64,000 bases of DNA from Anabaena lutea FACHB-196. Its GTDB lineage: Bacteria; Cyanobacteriota; Cyanobacteriia; Cyanobacteriales; Nostocaceae. Shown one piece after another: positions 51,161 through 60,210 of this stretch; within the stretch, counting starts at the first letter, position 1, and the number at the start of each line of letters is the position of its first letter. The position numbers were made by a program, and so were the translations under genes. The notes beneath the pieces were generated by a model that was given only the letters and a program-made list of their open reading frames with translations, had not been told where the DNA came from and did no database searches. The stretch lies in assembly GCF_014698305.1 (NCBI RefSeq), contig NZ_JACJST010000007.1, forward strand, positions 168,705 through 232,704, read 5' to 3'.

Positions 51161-51214
51161 GGTCATTGGTCATTGGTCATTGGTCATTGGTCATTGGTCA
51201 TTGGTCATTGGTCA
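51161..51214 (+). repeat. Tandem heptamer repeat (GGTCATT), about 7.5 copies, in the petC-petA spacer
   Basis: Perfect 7-bp periodicity across 54 nt. It lies 23 nt upstream of the petA start (minus strand), inside what is usually a single petCA transcript, so the repeat would be part of the mRNA leader of petA. A second heptamer family (51264-51301) is nearer to the petC stop. Confidence 0.95.
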
Positions 51215-51263
51215 AGAGTTGATTAAAAATTCTGGACTGTTGACTTCAGACTAATAACTTAAC

Positions 51264-51301
51264 ACTCAGTACTCGGTACTCGGTACTCAGTACTCGGTAC
51301 T
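51264..51301 (+). repeat. Tandem heptamer repeat (ACTCGGT/ACTCAGT), about 5.5 copies
   Basis: Units ACTCAGT, ACTCGGT, ACTCGGT, ACTCAGT, ACTCGGT in a row, ending 2 nt before the petC stop codon at 51304. Together with the GGTCATT array it occupies much of the petC-petA intergenic space. Confidence 0.93.
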
Positions 51302-51303
51302 GT

Positions 51304-51843
51304 TTAAGACCACCAAGCGGGTTCTCCGGTGCGGAAGTCAGTTTCTGTCCAAGGGGTCAAAACGATTTGGTCGTCATTAACTGTGGTGTGAGCCAAAGCC
51401 AAAGATTTCGGTGCAGGCCCCCGAACAACTTTACCAGTTGCATCGTACTGGGAACCATGACAAGGGCATTTAAACTTGTTCTCAGCTACGTTCCAGGGAA
51501 CGACACAACCCAGGTGAGTGCAGATGGCGTTGATACCATAATCAGCGATCGCTTCTTTGCTTTCAACGACAATATAGGTGGGGTCGCCTTTGAGTCCTTG
51601 AACTAGAGTGCGATCGCCTACATTATGGCTAGAAAGAAATTGACTAACTTTTACGCTGTTACCCAGTTCATCTTTTGCTGTTGTACCACCACCAGCACCA
51701 CCACTAGCAGGGGGAATAAAGTAGTTGACCACGGGATATAATGCTCCCAAAGCCACTCCTGTCACAGTTCCAAAAGTGAGCAGGTTCATGAATTGACGAC
51801 GACCTATATCAGGAACGTCCACTGATTCGGAAAATTGAGCCAT
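51304..51843 (-). CDS. petC: Rieske iron-sulfur protein PetC
   Basis: The 2Fe-2S subunit of cytochrome b6f. The 179-aa product has an N-terminal membrane anchor (residues about 17-40), the cluster motifs CTHLGC and CPCHGS (residues about 108-131) and the family glycine-rich hinge ([15 protein letters not shown]). It precedes petA on the same strand. The divergent gene (52189) encodes a DUF3067 protein, with a shared intergenic region of about 345 nt. Confidence 0.98.
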   Translation of the reverse strand: MAQFSESVDVPDIGRRQFMNLLTFGTVTGVALGALYPVVNYFIPPASGGAGGGTTAKDELGNSVKVSQFLSSHNVGDRTLVQGLKGDPTYIVVESKEAIADYGINAICTHLGCVVPWNVAENKFKCPCHGSQYDATGKVVRGPAPKSLALAHTTVNDDQIVLTPWTETDFRTGEPAWWS

Positions 51844-52188
51844 AATCTACGCGCAATTGTGTAATTTTTTTAACATTTTGACAAGCTTGCTAGTACTTAA
51901 GCAATTCTTGCCTGAGTCGAAATGCTAACGCCCCCAGGGATGCCACACTTCTTTGTTGCAAGACCTGTCTAGCATCTTTTCTGTTAGCATTACATTTCTT
52001 TATATCCTTATCATACTGGAGTTACGGAACTTAACATCATAACTAAATGTAAAATCTAATTGAGAAAACCTCTGATCCCATAAGGGAATAGGCTGTGATG
52101 TTTCCCAGGAATCAAACAGCCTTACTCAGAATTATTCCAAATCCCAAATCCCAAATCCCAAATCCCAAATCCCAAATTTTTAATTAAT
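51844..52188. promoter_or_regulatory. Divergent promoter region between petC and DUF3067 gene
   Basis: The 345-nt region must hold the petC promoter on one side; I cannot assign -10/-35 hexamers confidently. On the other side, a heptamer array (52139-52176) fills nearly all of the leader up to the DUF3067 start. No gene is evident within. Confidence 0.55.
52139..52176 (+). repeat. Tandem heptamer repeat (AAATCCC), about 5.5 copies
   Basis: Five perfect AAATCCC units and a partial sixth. The array ends 12 nt before the ATG of the DUF3067 gene, so its position would include or replace the ribosome-binding region. No Shine-Dalgarno-like purine run is otherwise apparent. Confidence 0.93.
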
Positions 52189-52497
52189 ATGACAGGAAAG
52201 GAATTACGTCAACTGTTGATTGATAAGTGGGGATACTCATACGATATCCAGTTACGCCGGACACAGGGGAAGATATTTCTACAAGTCATGTGGAAATACC
52301 TTGAGCAAGCCTCATTCCCCTTAAGCGAGTCTGAGTACCAAGAGCATATGGACGGTATTGCTAATTATCTTCATGCTTTGGGGGGAACAATTCAAGTACA
52401 AACTTTTATTACACAAACTAAAGAGCGTCCCCGACAGGGTAAAGCTGTTAGTATTCCCCTGGATTTGGGCGATCGCGCTTCTGAATGGATATTATGA
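52189..52497 (+). CDS. DUF3067 family protein
   Basis: The 102-aa product matches a small conserved family of cyanobacteria and plastids: MTGKELRQLLIDKWGYSYDIQLRRTQGKIFLQVMWKYLEQASFPL at the start, with an acidic/aromatic middle (SESEYQEHMDGIANYLHALGG). No signal or membrane segment. It is divergent from petC; a link to cytochrome b6f biogenesis is only suggested by this placement. Confidence 0.88.
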   Translation: MTGKELRQLLIDKWGYSYDIQLRRTQGKIFLQVMWKYLEQASFPLSESEYQEHMDGIANYLHALGGTIQVQTFITQTKERPRQGKAVSIPLDLGDRASEWIL

Positions 52498-52506
52498 ATT
52501 TAAATA

Positions 52507-52602
52507 TAGCAGATTGCAGATCAATGAGGTACAGAATCAAAATTGAAGCCTAGACAGCAAGCCAGTTTTACTCCTGACTCCTGACTCCTGAATTCTGCTG
52601 TA
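52507..52602 (+). repeat. TACAGCAG-ended element, copy 2 (96 bp)
   Basis: Runs from TAGCAGATTGCAGATC to AATTCTGCTGTA. Close to the copies at 47460 (reverse) and 56661; it includes two CTCCTGA heptamer units that vary in number between copies. The remainder to 52700 has TTCGTAA heptamers and GAGCTTCGCTAACAG-type pieces, with no gene. Confidence 0.75.
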
Positions 52603-52700
52603 ACAATCTTCGTAATTCGTAATTCGTAATGCCTCTTGCTGCCTTTGAGAGAGCTTCGCTAACAGAGGAGCTATAGGCTAACGTAATTCGTAACAGAGAT

Positions 52701-53216
52701 TTATACCACCTGAATGAGATTAAAGTACCAAGCAATGAAAGATTCAATAAGATACTTGTAGGTTTTAGGTTTCAATCTGACTTCCTTAATAGACTGAGAT
52801 GGAAAATCTTTCCAGATAAATCTTTCTTCTTTTTCTCCTTCAATCAGGAAAGCCATTTCTCCATCAAATGCTTCAGAAAAACCTGGACATATACAAAATT
52901 TTCTATATTTTTTCTCCAGTTCTTCTGAACTCCAATGAGATTCAATATTATCACCGTAAAGAGCAGAATCAAGAAATTTAAAAACTTCTAAGGCAGTCAT
53001 TCTCATCAAATTTGAATCTTGCCTTTTTCCACATTCTGTTAAAGAAGACTTAAAATAACTGTAAGGCACATTTAGCATCACTGTTAGTGAAAAATCTCCT
53101 ATCGCATATCCTCCAGCCCAAAGAGCAATATGTCCAAATAAGTAATCTTGTAGTTCGTTTTCTCTTGGATCTAACAAGCACTCTAGAGCTAATTCTTGTT
53201 TATCCCCCAATAACAT
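52701..53216 (-). CDS. Immunity protein 42 (Imm42)-like
   Basis: The 171-aa product resembles the Imm42 family: an N-terminal MLLGDKQELALECLLD followed by the core LQDYLFGHIALWAGGYAIGDFSLTVMLNVPY. Such proteins protect against a partner toxin of contact-dependent or polymorphic toxin systems. No toxin, Rhs or secretion gene lies within this window, so it is an orphan here. The family call rests on pattern memory, so moderately sure. It is flanked by repeats on one side and tatC on the other. Confidence 0.6.
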   Translation of the reverse strand: MLLGDKQELALECLLDPRENELQDYLFGHIALWAGGYAIGDFSLTVMLNVPYSYFKSSLTECGKRQDSNLMRMTALEVFKFLDSALYGDNIESHWSSEELEKKYRKFCICPGFSEAFDGEMAFLIEGEKEERFIWKDFPSQSIKEVRLKPKTYKYLIESFIAWYFNLIQVV

Positions 53217-53370
53217 AAACTATCTTCCACTTTTATCTCTATCAAGGCTTTTTAAGCTTTTACTGATAGTGCCGTATGTAAATCTTTACAAGAGAATGTT
53301 TTGAGTTTTATAAAAAAAATTACAGGATGTCAACTTTCCTGTATTTTGTGGCATGAAATCAGAAAGACTT

Positions 53371-54165
53371 TTATTTACCTGTTAGTTTAACTAAACCAAC
53401 TCCACCAAAATAAAGTCCTAAAACCGCCCCTGCTAAAAGACTTTGGGTGAGAGGGTCAGTAGAAGGTGTAAGTACAGCACCCAAAATGACTGCTCCCATA
53501 ATTACAAAACGCCAACCAGCCAGCATTTTTTCGGAAGAGACAATACCTAAATTACCTAGCAACAATTGAATAATGGGAATTTGAAATGCTAACCCAGTGC
53601 TGAATAACAATAACAGCACAAATTCAAAATATTTTTCAATTGACCATATTTGTTCGACAACATCTGCACCGTAGCTGATAAAAAATTGTAAAGCTGCGGG
53701 AATAAGTAGCAAGTAAGCAAATACTAAACCGCCGAGAAATAGCACACTGGAACCCAAAACCACAGGTGCTAACAAACGACGTTCTCGACGTGTTAGTCCG
53801 GGAAGTACGAATTGGATAATTTGGTAAAGAATAAAGGGACTAGCAAGCACTAAGCCACTGTAACCCGCAACTTTGATCGAGACAAAGAAATATTCTCCTG
53901 GTGCTAGTTGCAGAAATTTTATACCATGTGCTGGGACTTCTAGTAGCTGTACAAGAGGTTTAACGACGATAAAACAGCCGATAACACCCACAGCTACAGC
54001 AATTAGAGAATAGAAAATCCGCTGCCGTAATTCTTCAAGATGGTCGAAAAATGACATTTCCACATCATCTGGTAACTCATCTTGGGGATTAACTTCTGAA
54101 TTTCCGTATCCTTCTGTATCTATATTAGGAGAATTGATAGTATCTACATCTGGTGAAGGTGTCAT
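53371..54165 (-). CDS. tatC: Twin-arginine translocase subunit TatC
   Basis: The integral-membrane receptor of the Tat pathway, which exports folded proteins such as PetC. The 264-aa product has six predicted membrane spans and the TatC start [19 protein letters not shown] (residues about 36-54), with [16 protein letters not shown] before TM4. An N-terminal extension of about 35 polar residues is typical in cyanobacteria. It is 164 nt downstream of the transglycosylase stop on the minus strand, with a low-complexity G/A-rich spacer (54220-54325) in between. Confidence 0.96.
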   Translation of the reverse strand: MTPSPDVDTINSPNIDTEGYGNSEVNPQDELPDDVEMSFFDHLEELRQRIFYSLIAVAVGVIGCFIVVKPLVQLLEVPAHGIKFLQLAPGEYFFVSIKVAGYSGLVLASPFILYQIIQFVLPGLTRRERRLLAPVVLGSSVLFLGGLVFAYLLLIPAALQFFISYGADVVEQIWSIEKYFEFVLLLLFSTGLAFQIPIIQLLLGNLGIVSSEKMLAGWRFVIMGAVILGAVLTPSTDPLTQSLLAGAVLGLYFGGVGLVKLTGK

Positions 54166-54329
54166 GAGTTAGTTAATAGGCAACATTCCTTAACTATTTT
54201 ATCTGTGAGAGCGACTTTGAGAAGGGGACGGGGAGAAGAGGACGCGGGGACGCGGAGATGGGGAGATGGGGAGATGGGAGAAGATGACGCGGTGACGCGG
54301 AGAGGGGGAGACGGAGAGAGGGTAATTTT

Positions 54330-56519
54330 TTACTGTGTTGGTAATTTGGGGTGTGCGGCTGAGTATTTAGCAACCACAGCCGAAATTGATGGGTTATAAA
54401 GTCGTAGATAATTCCAGTAATTACCAAAGACTTGCCTTACGTAATTTCTGGTTTCGTCAAAAGGAATTTCTTCCACAAACTCATCTGGATCTTGTTTGGG
54501 TATGGTTCGCAACCATTTAGCAACGTTACCTGGACCGGCATTGTAACTAGCGATCGCTAACATGGAATTATTCCCATATTGCTGATGAGTATGATCTAAA
54601 TACCAAGTCCCCAGCATAATGTTATCGTTGGGGTTTTCCAAACTAATGGTTTTCATATCAACATTAATTTGCGGGGCTATCCATGCTGCTGTACTGGGCA
54701 TTACCTGCATTAAACCCGTTGCACCGACTACAGATTTAATTTTTGGCTGAAACCGCGACTCCTGACGCATCAGGGCTGTAACTAGCAGAGGATTAAGTTT
54801 ACGTGTAGTTGACCATTTTTCAATTTCTTGGAGATAGGGAAAAGGATAACGAGCTTGCCAGTAAATGATTTGTTGACTTAAAGCTGTATATTCGGCTTTT
54901 TCTGTTGGTGTTTCCCGATCTTCCAACTTAGAAATCTTATCAATACCGATGAGATTTTCTCCCTTTGCCAATAGCATTAACCCTTCGGTAAATTCTTCGG
55001 CTACAGTAGGCTTGTCTTTGCTCTGAAATTCTGTTTCCCACTGTAACCAAGCATCACGATCTTGACCTAACAGATATAATTCCTTAAAAGTCTCAGAACC
55101 CGCTGTTGGCACAGGACGCTGATGTGGGACAACTTCAGGGTTCATCAGTCGCAGGTTATTAAAATTACCTACATCTAACCCCAAAATGCTGGCAGAGCGC
55201 CATGCGTAATAAGATTGGGGAAATTGGCTAAGTACATACTCATAAGCAGTACGAGCTTCCTGCTGTTTTCCTAGCATTGTTGCCCATTTACCTACCCAAA
55301 ACCCGGCTCTAGGAGCCAAAATGCTGTTAGGATTATTCGCAGCGATTGGTTGCGCCCATTCCCATGCACCTACATAATCTTGGGCTTTGGCTTTATTAAG
55401 GGCTATTTTCCAACGATATTCTGCCGCTTCGTTAGAACTGCTATACTTACCTAACAGTAATTTCCAAGTTGTATTCGCTGACTGGTTGTCGTTGAGAGTT
55501 TCCAGTAATTTAGCTTTTTGTACGAGTGCTTTCGGTGCTTGTTGAGGAAACTTATTAATTATTTGGTCAAGATAAGGTATGGCGGCTTTTCCTGGGGCAA
55601 TTTCTCCTAATCTCAACAGGGCTGTTCCTGTTTCCTCAGCGGTGGGAAATTGTTGTACCTGTTGTTTATAAAGAGCAACTGCTTTATCTCGCTCTTTGTT
55701 TAACTGTAACCCTCTAGCGGTGCGGTAGAGGTTGCGGGCTGTTTTGGGTGCTTTAGTATAAGCATTAGCCGCTTTGGTAAATTGATTATTGTCCCAGTAG
55801 ACTGAACCAATTAGTTCCCAATCTGCGGGTGTGAGTTGAGGCTGTTTTACCAATTGGTCTAATATACCGACAATGCCCGGTTCATTGGCGGCATATTTGG
55901 CTAAGATTAGTTTTAACTTGGGCTGATTGGGATTATCTTTTAAGCGTTTGCGGATAATTTCCCAGGTGAGGGGATGAGAAGGAAATTGTGCGATCGCTTG
56001 ATCATGTAGTTTTGGTAGCCCAATCAAGTATATTGCCTTAACTGCGGCTGCTTCTTGGGGATAATCTTTTAGCACTTTTTGCCGCAAATCCGAAGCTTTT
56101 CCTTTTTCACCCAGCATATCCTGTGCCTGAGCCTGCTTGAGCAAAATGTATGGTGCTAAAACCGGATAATCTTTCTCCAGTCCTTGTAGTAAGGTTAGGG
56201 CTTTTTCCCCTTGGTTGGTTTCAATGTAATCGCTGGCCAAAATATAACTAGCTCTTTCTTTATCTGGAGAATTGCTGGCTTGAGCAATTTCACTTAGTTT
56301 GGCGGCACGTTCTGGTAAAGATTGAGATATTAAACTAAATACAACCGACTTTGATTTATTAGTCTCAGATAATTGCTTAGGCTGACTCTGACTTACGTTT
56401 AACCATTTGCTTAGGGTTTTTCCAGCTTGTGGGGCTGATACCATACCCCCGACTAAAAAGGCACATAGTCCTGCGCCAGCAATCAGATAAATTTGCTTGT
56501 TTTGTAGTTTCTTCAGCAT
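54330..56519 (-). CDS. Slt-type lytic transglycosylase with helical repeats
   Basis: The 729-aa product from the ATG at 56519 begins with a signal anchor (KQIYLIAGAGLCAFLVGG). It has TPR/SLT superhelical repeats over residues about 70-560 and a C-terminal SLT domain (residues about 590-720) with the catalytic Glu in LVTALMRQESRF and the GLMQVMPSTA and ASYNAGPGNVAKWL motifs. It cleaves peptidoglycan glycan strands. An in-frame start 16 codons upstream is possible but has no support. Its length is close to Slt70 with a longer helical part. Confidence 0.9.
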   Translation of the reverse strand: MLKKLQNKQIYLIAGAGLCAFLVGGMVSAPQAGKTLSKWLNVSQSQPKQLSETNKSKSVVFSLISQSLPERAAKLSEIAQASNSPDKERASYILASDYIETNQGEKALTLLQGLEKDYPVLAPYILLKQAQAQDMLGEKGKASDLRQKVLKDYPQEAAAVKAIYLIGLPKLHDQAIAQFPSHPLTWEIIRKRLKDNPNQPKLKLILAKYAANEPGIVGILDQLVKQPQLTPADWELIGSVYWDNNQFTKAANAYTKAPKTARNLYRTARGLQLNKERDKAVALYKQQVQQFPTAEETGTALLRLGEIAPGKAAIPYLDQIINKFPQQAPKALVQKAKLLETLNDNQSANTTWKLLLGKYSSSNEAAEYRWKIALNKAKAQDYVGAWEWAQPIAANNPNSILAPRAGFWVGKWATMLGKQQEARTAYEYVLSQFPQSYYAWRSASILGLDVGNFNNLRLMNPEVVPHQRPVPTAGSETFKELYLLGQDRDAWLQWETEFQSKDKPTVAEEFTEGLMLLAKGENLIGIDKISKLEDRETPTEKAEYTALSQQIIYWQARYPFPYLQEIEKWSTTRKLNPLLVTALMRQESRFQPKIKSVVGATGLMQVMPSTAAWIAPQINVDMKTISLENPNDNIMLGTWYLDHTHQQYGNNSMLAIASYNAGPGNVAKWLRTIPKQDPDEFVEEIPFDETRNYVRQVFGNYWNYLRLYNPSISAVVAKYSAAHPKLPTQ

Positions 56520-56936
56520 GGATACCCGCTGTTGATGTAGCGTCTCAAGGAGAAAGTTTTTGATCAATTTCTTGCAACTTTAACACTACTGGCAGAAAAT
56601 GTTATCACTTTTAAGTCCGAAATTGAAAATTTTTAGACTCAATAGTCGTAATTTGAGTGTTACAGCAGATTGCAGATCAATGAGGTACAGAATCAAAATT
56701 GAAACCTATACACATTCGCCAGTTTTACTCCTGAACGGCAGTTGACGGCAGTTGACGGCAGTTCCTCTTTGGGGAAACCACCAAGACCGGACTGCCTTGG
56801 AAACCCTAGTCGAGTACTGCCTCCTCCTGAACCGATAGCGCAGCGTGGCGTAAGCCATAGGTCTGCGAAGCGTCTCCTGAATTCTGCTGTATGCAGGAAT
56901 AGCAATTCAAAAGATTCAAAATTTAACTAGTTAAAG
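56520..56936. other. Intergenic region upstream of the transglycosylase gene, mostly repeat
   Basis: 56520-56660 precedes the transglycosylase start and includes no gene. The right part is the nested TACAGCAG-ended element described separately. Confidence 0.5.
56661..56891 (+). repeat. TACAGCAG-ended element, copy 3, containing a nested second repeat
   Basis: The outer parts (56661-56735 and 56879-56891) match copy 2 at 52507-52602. Between them, a ~140-bp insert replaces the heptamer units. It starts with three GACGGCAGTT units (56736-56763) and ends with the palindromic sequence 56827-56885, whose reverse complement is at 11891-11956. A frame on either strand over this insert is not a gene. 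This is a repeat inside a repeat. Confidence 0.8.
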
Positions 56937-57116
56937 ATGTACAACTTTGCTGCTACTTGGGAACAAGAAACAATAGTCTTGGGTGCTTCTCGTCTTCCTG
57001 GTGTGAATCCGTATTTAGAACAACCTGAATTGTGGCATCAAGTGCGAAACTTGCCAATATTTGATAACTACATTTTTGATAAATTGTATCAATTCTTTTT
57101 AAAAAAAATGGATTGA
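56937..57116 (+). pseudogene. Fragment of a DUF4058 family gene (N-terminal part)
   Basis: An ATG-initiated frame of 59 codons reads MYNFAATWEQETIV then GASRLPGVNPYLEQPELWHQVRN, matching the N-terminal FPGMNPYLE...LWPEVHH block of DUF4058 proteins, which are usually about 250 aa. The frame ends with a TGA at 57114 after LKKMD, so the rest is lost. It directly follows the nested repeat, which may have been involved in the decay. It could also be a short residual protein. Confidence 0.6.
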
Positions 57117-57132
57117 GGTTATTTAATAATCT

Positions 57133-57672
57133 ATGGATAAAAAATCATTACTTTCTAAAAAATATCTTTTCCCCATTATTGTGATTACTTTGATTTTTGG
57201 ATGCGGATGGTTAGGTTCAGAATTGTTAGTGCGTTCAATTATGAAAGTAGAAAAAATAGAACCAAAGTATTTGGTAAATGCTATAAATAGATACCAAAGA
57301 TACTACTATATGCAAAACAATAAGTTTGAGTCTAATTCATCTGTAGTTCTATCAGAATTGGGAATTAATTCACAATATGATCAATACCGACACACACATC
57401 CAGAACAATATATTTATGCAGTGAAAGCAATAGACGCTAATCAAGCTATAGCAATAGCTACACCGAAAATAACTGGACTCAAAAGCTATACAGGAATTGT
57501 ATTTGTTAGCAAAACAGCAGAACTCAAAACTATAGGTATAGTTTGTGAAAGTAATCAACCATCAACAATACCACCGGAAAGTCCTAAATTGGTTGGAGGT
57601 AAAATTATTTGCGGTTTAGACTCAACTGAGGTTGCTAAATCCCTATACTATAATGAAAATCAACCCGATTGA
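57133..57672 (+). CDS. Type IV pilin-like G/H family protein
   Basis: The 179-aa product has an N-terminal hydrophobic segment (residues about 12-32, FPIIVITLIFGCGWLGSELLV) without the canonical prepilin peptidase GFTLIE motif. The periplasmic part contains the pilin-like phrase NAINRYQRYYYMQNNKFESNSSVVLSELGI, as in cyanobacterial minor-pilin-like proteins. The Cys pair ESNQPST..ICGLD could form a disulphide. The function is unclear; it may act outside a classical pilus. It follows the DUF4058 remnant by 16 nt. Confidence 0.75.
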   Translation: MDKKSLLSKKYLFPIIVITLIFGCGWLGSELLVRSIMKVEKIEPKYLVNAINRYQRYYYMQNNKFESNSSVVLSELGINSQYDQYRHTHPEQYIYAVKAIDANQAIAIATPKITGLKSYTGIVFVSKTAELKTIGIVCESNQPSTIPPESPKLVGGKIICGLDSTEVAKSLYYNENQPD

Positions 57673-57725
57673 TATGAAAACCGGGTTGAAATAATTCGTA
57701 ATTCGTAAACTTGCATTCGCAATAT

Positions 57726-58985
57726 TTACTGTTTCCCTAATTCTGGAGTTTTCCCTTTTAAACCAATCATTAATTTGAGCGCAAATCTTTTTAACATTGG
57801 GACTCGCTGCATAAACCATAAACCCAAACGTCGGATGATTACCACTGGTAAAAAGTTATTAGAAAATACTCGATCTAACAAATCGGTAAAACCTAAAATT
57901 GCGAGATTTTCTTTTTTTCTCCAGCGTTCATATTTTTTGAGAATTTGGATATTACCAATATCTTCACCGACTTGGTGCGCTGTTTGGATGACTTCTGCTA
58001 AAGCTGCTGCGTCACGAATACCTAAATTTAAACCTTGTCCACCGACAGGATGACAGTTGTGTGCTGCGTCACCGACTAAAGCCAGACGGGGGAGAACATA
58101 GCGATCGCTCTGCATCAACTGTACCTGAAAAATAAAGCGATCGCCTAATAATTCCAATTTACCCATCTGATCACCATAGCGTTTGGTGAGTTCAGCCAAA
58201 AATTCTTCATCATTTAAAGCACACAAAGTCTTGGCTTCTTCATGAGGTGCAGTCCACACAATTCGGCAACGGTTCCCCGGTAAGGGTAAAATTGCAAATG
58301 GTCCACTAGCCCAAAACTTTTCGTAAGCTGTATAGTTATGGCATTTTTCCGGCTTGACAAAAGCTACAATACATGATTGCCAATATTTCCAGCCTTTAGT
58401 TTTAATTCCCGCAGCTTGGCGAATCGGCGACTTTGAACCATCTGCTGCCACTAATAATTTACTGCGGATTGTCCGATGTTCACCATCAACTTTGATATTA
58501 ACAGTAACTATATCTTTGTCATTTTGCGTATTTATCACTTCGGCTGGACAGAGATAAGTTACATTCGGGCAAATCTGTACAAATTCCTGTAAAGGTTGTA
58601 ACAGTGCATAATGTTCAGCCACATAACCTAATTCTGAAGTCCCTAAATCAGAAGTTTGGAATTTCACCACATCGGCATAGTCAGCATCAGATAGCCGTAC
58701 TTTGTTATATTTAGCCACATTAGGCAAGATTTTATCCCAAATACCAATTCCTTGGAAAATTCGGGCTGAAAGCATATGTACGGCGTAAGCTTGGCCTTTA
58801 GCGACTGCTGCTGATGTCACCTTAGCTTCAATTAGTAGCACAGTTAAGCCAGAGTCTTTTAAAGCAGCCGCTAGGGTTAAGCCAACAATCCCACCACCGA
58901 CAATTACCAAATCATAATCATATTCCCCTTGGTGTGTGGGTGTGTGGGGAGGAGGAAGGGTTTGAGTAAGCTGAGTCAGGGACAT
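57726..58985 (-). CDS. UbiH/COQ6-type FAD-dependent hydroxylase
   Basis: The 419-aa monooxygenase has the FAD dinucleotide motif DLVIVGGGIVGLTLAAALKDSG (residues about 25-46), the UbiH-type signature around AADGSKSPIRQAAGI and the second FAD motif ALVGDAAHNCHPVGGQGLNLGIRDA (residues about 310-334). Related enzymes hydroxylate the quinone ring in ubiquinone or plastoquinone synthesis. In a cyanobacterium, plastoquinone is a possible product, but this is family-level inference. The gene is convergent with the pilin-like gene. Confidence 0.9.
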   Translation of the reverse strand: MSLTQLTQTLPPPHTPTHQGEYDYDLVIVGGGIVGLTLAAALKDSGLTVLLIEAKVTSAAVAKGQAYAVHMLSARIFQGIGIWDKILPNVAKYNKVRLSDADYADVVKFQTSDLGTSELGYVAEHYALLQPLQEFVQICPNVTYLCPAEVINTQNDKDIVTVNIKVDGEHRTIRSKLLVAADGSKSPIRQAAGIKTKGWKYWQSCIVAFVKPEKCHNYTAYEKFWASGPFAILPLPGNRCRIVWTAPHEEAKTLCALNDEEFLAELTKRYGDQMGKLELLGDRFIFQVQLMQSDRYVLPRLALVGDAAHNCHPVGGQGLNLGIRDAAALAEVIQTAHQVGEDIGNIQILKKYERWRKKENLAILGFTDLLDRVFSNNFLPVVIIRRLGLWFMQRVPMLKRFALKLMIGLKGKTPELGKQ

Positions 58986-59053
58986 TGTTAAGATAGATTA
59001 CGGCGTTTTACCTATTATTTTCACGCAACTCCCCTCAGAGAGCAAGTTAAAAT

Positions 59054-59086
59054 AATTCGTAATTCGTAATTCGTAATTCGTAATTA
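59054..59086 (+). repeat. Tandem heptamer repeat (TAATTCG), about 4.5 copies
   Basis: ATTCGTA units in tandem between the UbiH-type gene and yebC. The same heptamer family occurs at 29601-29625, 52608-52630 and 57690-57706, always close to gene ends. Confidence 0.9.
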
Positions 59087-59120
59087 ACCCGGATTTTATA
59101 TGTTTCCCATTAAGAGTTTC

Positions 59121-59900
59121 TTAAACCATAGTAGCCATGAGATTATCCGCCATGTCAAAATTGGCTGTCACATTTTGTACATCATCTAATCCTTCTAGGG
59201 TATCAATCAATTTGAAGAGCGATCGCGCCTGTTCAGAATCTGTAACTTCCACCTGATTACCAGGAATCCAGCGCAATTCCACATCTGCCACTTTAAAGCC
59301 TTTTGCTTTGAGTGTTTGACTGAGAGTTTCTAAATTTGCTACCTCAGTAAATACTTCAGCGGTTTCATCTTCCGTCATTTCATAGGACTCAGCATTACCT
59401 TCTAAAGAAGCTTCTAAAAGCTGTTCTTCATCAACCACACCCTTAACTACACAAACACCTTTTTGGGTAAACATCCAACCCACACAACCTGTTTCTCCCA
59501 AATTTCCACCATTTTTACTAAAAGCTACACGCAAATCAGCGGCTGTACGATTGCGGTTATCTGTGAGGGCTTCAATTAAAATTGCTACACCACCAGCGCC
59601 ATAACCTTCATAGCGAATTTCTTCTAAACTGGAGTTATCGCCCCCAAGAGTACCTGCACCTTTAGCGTTCGCGCCTCGCGTGCCGCAGGCAATCGCTCTT
59701 TCAATATTATCATTAGGAATCCCCGCCGCCTTCGCCTTGTCAATCGCCGTCCGCAGTTGAAAATTACCAGCAGGATCTGGTACACCATTTCTAGCAGCAA
59801 CAATTATCGCCCGTGACAGTTGAGTGAAGATATTTCCTCTTTTGGCATCTACTACAGCCTTCTGACGCTTAATATTTGCCCATTTACTATGTCCTGCCAT
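59121..59900 (-). CDS. YebC/PmpR family transcriptional regulator
   Basis: The 259-aa product begins with MAGHSKWANIKRQKAVVDAKRGNIFTQLSRAI and holds the family motifs IPNDNIERAI, GYGAGGVAILIEALTDNRNRT and GGNLGETGCVGWMF. YebC-type proteins influence transcription or act on translation of proline-rich stretches in various bacteria. The length is normal. It is a single gene. Confidence 0.95.
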   Translation of the reverse strand: MAGHSKWANIKRQKAVVDAKRGNIFTQLSRAIIVAARNGVPDPAGNFQLRTAIDKAKAAGIPNDNIERAIACGTRGANAKGAGTLGGDNSSLEEIRYEGYGAGGVAILIEALTDNRNRTAADLRVAFSKNGGNLGETGCVGWMFTQKGVCVVKGVVDEEQLLEASLEGNAESYEMTEDETAEVFTEVANLETLSQTLKAKGFKVADVELRWIPGNQVEVTDSEQARSLFKLIDTLEGLDDVQNVTANFDMADNLMATMV

Positions 59901-60210
59901 AATCTGAAATTAATTAATTATACTCTAGACTGCTGAGATTTGAACTTTTACAAGATTACGAAAAAACCTCAATGTGTCGTAGGGGTAAAGCGCAATGCTA
60001 AACCCCTATTTATGGAATCAAAGGATTAAGCATTTTTGAAAAAGTTTATTTTTAAACCGTTTTGAGTAATATTAACACTCTCTTCAAAATTAGAATATAT
60101 CTAGACTTTCGCCCAAATGCAATTGAAGCAGAGGGTAGCGGAGGAAAAAAATTCACCAAGAAGTAGGTAAAATGGGGAGACGGGAACGGTGAGATACTCA
60201 CTGCAATTAG
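59901..60210. other. Intergenic region, nothing recognised
   Basis: This 310-nt stretch contains no open frame with convincing start. It holds upstream sequence for yebC and the downstream flank of the Uma2 gene; no clear palindrome or repeat is seen. Confidence 0.5.

Noticed and set aside
56693..56930. Open frames on both strands across the nested repeat
   Set aside because: They translate repeated units (GACGGCAGTT, palindromic repeat) that also occur elsewhere in non-coding sites.
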